A stretch of 8,334 nucleotides of DNA, taken from positions 1 to 8,334 of the forward strand of contig CANHHI010000057.1 of assembly GCA_947460225.1 (NCBI GenBank). Reading direction: 5' to 3'. Below are positions 5,454-8,334 of the stretch, one piece after another (within the stretch, counting starts at the first letter, position 1; each line of letters starts with the position of its first letter). The translations under genes were made by a program, and so were the position numbers. This DNA is from Flavobacteriales bacterium (GTDB lineage: Bacteria > Bacteroidota > Bacteroidia > Flavobacteriales_D > CANHHI01). Below the pieces are notes generated by a model. That model worked only from the letters and a program-made list of their open reading frames with translations, made no database searches and was not told where the DNA came from.

Positions 5454-6014
5454 ATGAAGTTTTTGGTCGTAGGATTAGGAAACCCCGGTTTTGAATACGA
5501 AAACACCAGACACAACATAGGTTTTAAAGTATTGGACGCTCTTGCAAGTGCGTCCAATGCTGTTTTTTCAACGGGTAGATTGGGAGAAATTGCACATGCC
5601 AAATATAAAGGCAGGGTGATTGTACTCCTAAAACCCAATACCTACATGAATTTAAGCGGAAAAGCGGTGCGGTATTGGCTACAAGCTGAAAAAATAGAGA
5701 TACAAAACCTTGTGGTGGTAACCGATGATATTGCCCTACCGCTCGCCAAATTGCGCCTGCGCTTAAAAGGCAGTGATGGTGGACACAATGGCTTAAAGGA
5801 TATTGCCTTACAAATGAACACGCAAGAATTTGCACGCTTGCGCTTTGGCGTGGGCAATGATTTCAGCAAAGGAAATCAAGCGGATTTTGTGCTGGGCAAA
5901 TGGCTCCCCGAAGAAGAAATTTTACTCAAACCCGCCATAGAAAAAAGCGTACAGGCTTTGCAACAAGTTTTTAGCTTAGGCGTGGAAAAAGCCATGAACA
6001 CCGTAAACGCTTAA
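5454..6014 (+). CDS. pth: Peptidyl-tRNA hydrolase (Pth1)
   Basis: The 186-residue enzyme opens with VVGLGNPGFEYENTRHNIGF, giving Asn10, Tyr15 and catalytic His20. KPNTYMNLSG provides Asn66, TDDIALPLAKLRLR provides Asp91, and SDGGHNGLKDI provides Asn112. These match E. coli Asn10, Tyr15, His20, Asn68, Asp93 and Asn114 with a constant two-residue offset. It releases peptides from prematurely dropped peptidyl-tRNA, recycling tRNA in the cytosol. It is the last gene of the prs operon. Codons 25-36 contain a strong terminator-like hairpin (5528-5568), which is odd inside an essential gene. The stop codon falls in the loop of the operon terminator, directly against the stop codon of the convergent decarboxylase gene. 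Confidence 0.96.
   Translation: MKFLVVGLGNPGFEYENTRHNIGFKVLDALASASNAVFSTGRLGEIAHAKYKGRVIVLLKPNTYMNLSGKAVRYWLQAEKIEIQNLVVVTDDIALPLAKLRLRLKGSDGGHNGLKDIALQMNTQEFARLRFGVGNDFSKGNQADFVLGKWLPEEEILLKPAIEKSVQALQQVFSLGVEKAMNTVNA
5528..5568 (+). other. Terminator-like hairpin inside pth
   Basis: Bases 5528-5539 (AGTATTGGACGC) pair with 5550-5561 (GCGTCCAATGCT): 12 pairs including one T-G, with nine perfect consecutive pairs, around a 10-base loop. One G and then six T (5563-5568) follow. The form is that of an intrinsic terminator or attenuator about 75 bases after the pth start codon. Whether it functions is inference; ribosomes translating pth would tend to melt it. Confidence 0.55.
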
Positions 6015-6027
6015 TTAGCGTTTTTTT
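6005..6027 (+). terminator. Terminator of the prs-rplY-pth operon, overlapping two stop codons
   Basis: AAACGCT (6005-6011) pairs with AGCGTTT (6017-6023) around loop TAATT, followed by T to 6027. The pth TAA (6012-6014) lies in the loop, and the stop codon of the opposite gene (6015-6017 on the - strand) lies in the loop and the first stem base. On the - strand the stem has only three trailing T, so it is mainly a + strand terminator. Confidence 0.8.
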
Positions 6028-7145
6028 GGTTTAGAAGGTGCTGCACTGCGCAATTCTTTGGTCATATCGTCTATAAATTTATTCACGACCTCTCGGGTAA
6101 CGTGTTGCATGGTAATCACGTGGGCAATGGTTTTGTCAGAAGCCAAGTTCCACTTGTTGCAAAATTCCACGGAAGGTTTTTTAAAATAAACTGTATTCGA
6201 CCAATCGTTTAAATGCGCTGGGCAACCGATTCTATCCAAAGATTTTTTGAGCCTCTGCGCTTGTGCCACGCAATTGCCCACTTCTCCCCTAAACTGCGTT
6301 TTGCGCTTTTGTATAGCGTGATTTAGTTCCGCTGCCGCCCAGCCATTGCGAGAGCCTGTAACAGTCGTATCTTTGGATTGGATATAAGCAATATCAGACA
6401 TATTGGACACATACTGCTCCCGTGCCAAAACCACCCCACAAGGGAAATGCGTGCCAATAAATTTATGCCCACTCACCGAAATACTGGCGATATTTTTTGT
6501 GGAAAAATCCAAATAATCAGCATCTAAAAAAGGAATCATCATGCCACTCAAAGCAGCGTCTAAATGCAAATAATATTTTATATTGTAATTTTTCAGCAAA
6601 AGCAAAATAATATCTATATTATCCGTTGCGCCTTTCATCGTAGTGCCGATAGAAGCGCAAAACAAAACGGGTTTTTTCTCGCTTTTGAGCAATTTTTCCA
6701 AAACCACATAATCCATTTCGCCATTGCTATTGCTTGCCACCACCTGAATAGGGATACCCAGCAAATCCGCAGATTTAAACACAGAATAATGGCTTTGGTC
6801 GGAGCAATAAAGCACAGGCGCACCCAAATGTTTCCTGCCCAAATACAAAGCAGAAAGGTTGCCCTCCGTGCCTCCATGCGTTACATAACCCCAGTATTTG
6901 TCTAATTTATACAATTCTGCAAAATAGGCAAGCACCGCAAGCTCCTCCGTTTGGGCATTCATGGCATAAAAGATGCCTTGCTGTGGGTCGCCGAGGTTAT
7001 TGAGCAAACTGTGCGTTTGCAAGTGTTCAATCAAAAAAGTATTGTCCAAAGCAAGGTTTGTAGGGTAACCTATACAAAATTCTTTCTTGGGTGGACTAAC
7101 AAATGAAGGTGTCTCGTTTTCCATTGTTAAAATATCATTTTCCAT
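6015..7145 (-). CDS. hdc: PLP-dependent histidine decarboxylase-type enzyme (group II decarboxylase)
   Basis: From the ATG at 7145 the product has 376 residues, the length of bacterial PLP-type histidine decarboxylases (Klebsiella/Morganella Hdc group). Visible motifs, numbered from this start, are FCIGYP (23-28), WGYVTHGGTEGN (85-96), DQSHYSVFKSA with the PLP-stacking His (about 119), HLDAALSGM with the PLP-binding Asp (about 196) and SVSGHKFIG with the Schiff-base Lys (about 228). TGSRNG and a C-terminal HVITMQHVT also match the Hdc group. It should convert histidine to histamine and CO2 in the cytosol; the related serine decarboxylases are the main alternative. A TTG 21 bases upstream extends the frame but lies inside the -7 box, so I reject it. 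A GAGGAG sits nine bases before the chosen ATG, an unusual Shine-Dalgarno for this phylum. The tail is basic (PSKPKKR). Confidence 0.85.
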   Translation of the reverse strand: MENDILTMENETPSFVSPPKKEFCIGYPTNLALDNTFLIEHLQTHSLLNNLGDPQQGIFYAMNAQTEELAVLAYFAELYKLDKYWGYVTHGGTEGNLSALYLGRKHLGAPVLYCSDQSHYSVFKSADLLGIPIQVVASNSNGEMDYVVLEKLLKSEKKPVLFCASIGTTMKGATDNIDIILLLLKNYNIKYYLHLDAALSGMMIPFLDADYLDFSTKNIASISVSGHKFIGTHFPCGVVLAREQYVSNMSDIAYIQSKDTTVTGSRNGWAAAELNHAIQKRKTQFRGEVGNCVAQAQRLKKSLDRIGCPAHLNDWSNTVYFKKPSVEFCNKWNLASDKTIAHVITMQHVTREVVNKFIDDMTKELRSAAPSKPKKR

Positions 7146-7163
7146 GTTTTTGTACTCCTCGTG

Positions 7164-7171
7164 CAAAGATA
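7164..7171 (-). promoter_or_regulatory. -7 box of the decarboxylase promoter
   Basis: On the - strand TATCTTTG matches TAnnTTTG exactly and lies 18 bases before the ATG at 7145. No clear -33 TTTG is visible within 17-23 bases upstream. The possible TTG start codon is the last three bases of this box. Confidence 0.6.
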
Positions 7172-7229
7172 TAAAATAACGCTGAAATATACCATATAAA
7201 AACTGGTTTTTAATCTACGGACATAGTCC

Positions 7230-7358
7230 AGCATCAGAGATGCTTCTATCTGCTTCGCAAGGCAAGGCATGTAAAAAAATCCTAAAAATGCGTTTGCAAA
7301 TTCCCCCTTTGAAAAAGGGGGTTAGGGGGATTTCCATCTGCTACGCAGGCGATGCACG
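7230..7358. repeat. Cluster of short repeats: hairpin, direct repeats and C5/G5 palindrome
   Basis: AGCATC-AGA-GATGCT forms a hairpin at 7230-7244. Two similar direct repeats follow: ATCTGCTTCGCAAGGCAAGG (7248-7267, continuing to 7271) and ATCTGCTACGCAGGCGATGC (7336-7355, continuing to 7358). Between them CCCCCTTT (7303-7310) pairs with AAAGGGGG (7314-7321) around GAA. A second G5 with ATTT (7325-7333) can pair with the AAATT-C5 arm instead, giving two mutually exclusive stems. The C5/G5 unit resembles intergenic repeats I recall from many bacterial genomes. With the two hairpins listed next, these units fill almost all of the gene-free stretch 7172-7430; I see no gene there. Confidence 0.75.
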
Positions 7359-7368
7359 CAAAATATAA

Positions 7369-7389
7369 GGAACGGTTTGTAACCGTTCC
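7369..7389. repeat. Inverted repeat GGAACGGTT/AACCGTTCC
   Basis: A perfect nine-pair stem (7369-7377 with 7381-7389) encloses a three-base loop, TGT. On the + strand six A follow a G. On the - strand, the direction of both flanking genes, no T-run follows at once, so it is a poor terminator and more likely a dispersed repeat unit. Confidence 0.75.
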
Positions 7390-7409
7390 GAAAAAACACA
7401 AAATACGGT

Positions 7410-7430
7410 GGGCAACCGCAAGGGTTGCCC
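7410..7430. repeat. Inverted repeat GGGCAACC/GGTTGCCC
   Basis: An eight-pair perfect stem (7410-7417 with 7423-7430) with loop GCAAG directly abuts the stop codon of the DUF2971 gene. The surrounding GTGGGCAACC...GGTTGCCCCTAC form resembles a very common intergenic repeat seen in many bacterial genomes (recollection). On the - strand it is the first structure downstream of the DUF2971 gene and may protect or end its mRNA, but it lacks an adjoining T-run. Confidence 0.75.
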
Positions 7431-8333
7431 CTACATTTCTTTTAACTTTAACACAAAACTACGTTCTTGCTTTATCATATCAAATACAATATCATCATTT
7501 CCTAGTATTTTCTTGATAGTTTCTTGATTGTCTGGCGAGCACCTTGTGCCAAAATAGACCGCTTTAATTTTTAAGCCCAATTCATCAAAAGATTTAAGCA
7601 CGTTCGGGTCTTCCTTGTTGTCATCAAAATAAAATAACCGCACCTCGTTTTCATATTGCCAGTCTTCGGCTTTTATTCTAAACCCATCGCTTAATTCATT
7701 AAATGCTATTTCAGATTGGTATTTGACTTTGTGCAAAGTGGCTATTGGATTTTCTCTGTTTAAAGTATATTCATATTCTATGCAAATACCCTTGTGGCTA
7801 TCTGCATAATGCGCCCACAACAGGGTATTTTCATAAGGCTTTTTGCCTTCTTTTTCTATCATAAAAGCCTGCAAACGGGCTTTTTCACGAAAAAGATTTT
7901 GAGCCATTGCTCCCCATACATCCATGTTGCAATCGTGCGGGTCATTCCAATGCTTATGCGGTTGCGATAAAAATAACTTGCTGTTAATCAAAGTTTTCAA
8001 AGTGTTTTCGTTGAAAGGACTAAACTTGAAAATAGATATAGTTTCTTCTTTTCTGTCTATTTTATGATGCGCCTCCAAATCACTGTATCCTTGGAGTACA
8101 CGAAACATCTTGGTATAATTATAAGAAGCTAATACCGTTTCCCCTAATTCTTCATATAAAAGTGCTAAACCGTAATAACCCTTTGCATCATTTGGATTTA
8201 ATTTAATGACTTTTTTGAAATCTTTTATGGCTTCGGTGTATTTTTCAAGTCTTGCATATACAGTTCCTCTATTGTTATAAGCCTCTGCATTATTTGAATT
8301 TAATTTTATGGCTTTATCATAATCTGCTAAGGC
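7431..8333 (-). CDS. TPR-DUF2971 protein, 5' truncated by window edge
   Basis: The frame is open from the window edge to the TAG at 7433-7431, giving 301 codons including the stop. The ATG at 8108 is internal: upstream, 75 in-frame residues form tetratricopeptide repeats, a partial one (YDKAIKLNSN), a full 34-residue one (NAEAYNNRGTVYARLEKYTE..., visible residues 15-48) and a third (DAKGYYGLALLYEELG, 49-82). From about residue 105 follows a DUF2971 domain: FLSQPHKHWNDPHD (NDP at 130-132), LLWAHYADSHKGICIEYEY (around 172-190), DWQYENEVRLFYF and KAVYFGTRCSPDN. DUF2971 has no established activity; it occurs as a cytosolic domain, often in accessory regions. TPRs suggest a protein-protein interaction arm. 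No signal peptide can be assessed because the start is outside the window. The stop codon lies at the edge of a hairpin repeat. Confidence 0.85.
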   Translation of the reverse strand, partial: ALADYDKAIKLNSNNAEAYNNRGTVYARLEKYTEAIKDFKKVIKLNPNDAKGYYGLALLYEELGETVLASYNYTKMFRVLQGYSDLEAHHKIDRKEETISIFKFSPFNENTLKTLINSKLFLSQPHKHWNDPHDCNMDVWGAMAQNLFREKARLQAFMIEKEGKKPYENTLLWAHYADSHKGICIEYEYTLNRENPIATLHKVKYQSEIAFNELSDGFRIKAEDWQYENEVRLFYFDDNKEDPNVLKSFDELGLKIKAVYFGTRCSPDNQETIKKILGNDDIVFDMIKQERSFVLKLKEM

Positions 8334-8334
8334 T

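Noticed and set aside
6564..6905. 113-codon open frame on the + strand within the decarboxylase gene
   Set aside because: A shadow of the strongly supported gene on the other strand; no domain, promoter or neighbour supports it.
7146..7166. TTG start giving a decarboxylase seven residues longer
   Set aside because: The TTG is part of the -7 box TATCTTTG and would lie upstream of the predicted transcript start.
7172..7430. CRISPR array in the repeat-rich stretch
   Set aside because: The repeats are different palindromes, not identical direct repeats at regular spacing, and no cas gene is in the window.

Overview
The window looks like chromosomal DNA of a member of the Bacteroidota. Four things suggest this: several promoters match the Bacteroidota -7 box TAnnTTTG, starts mostly lack a Shine-Dalgarno sequence, there is a secreted DUF1573 protein and a SPII-type lipoprotein, and the order is prs - rplY (CTC type) - pth. 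I cannot name a genus. The DNA is AT-rich and intergenic regions are short except where repeats sit.

Left part (1-1010, + strand): the 3' part of a bacilliredoxin (CGC active site), then the ribosomal pair rplU-rpmA, closed by a strong hairpin that can terminate transcription in both directions. A DUF1573 periplasmic protein gene converges on that hairpin from the right and has a recognisable -33/-7 promoter.

Middle (1475-2935): an orphan lipoprotein gene with a clear terminator lies between two copies, in opposite orientation, of a repeat of about 138 bp. Each copy is itself a long imperfect palindrome with terminal inverted repeats and a small central hairpin. The copies are roughly three quarters identical by eye, and at least two stem positions have changed on both arms together. 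This is the most unusual structure in the window: a MITE-like or structured-RNA-like element that is not protein coding.

Centre (2942-6027, + strand): tcdA (tRNA t6A dehydratase) starts right after the second repeat copy. Next come a promoter region with two tandem TACCTTTG boxes, a 49-residue membrane protein, prs (PRPP synthase), rplY (ribosomal protein L25) and pth (peptidyl-tRNA hydrolase), packed with gaps of 2, 3 and 16 bp. The group joins nucleotide precursor supply with translation. pth carries an internal terminator-like hairpin near its 5' end. The operon ends in a terminator whose loop and stem contain the stop codons of both pth and the convergent gene.

Right part (- strand): a PLP-dependent histidine decarboxylase-type gene, then a non-coding stretch of about 260 bp built almost entirely of short hairpin repeats, then a TPR-DUF2971 protein whose 5' end lies beyond the window. 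The open frame of this last gene runs to the window edge, well upstream of its first internal ATG.
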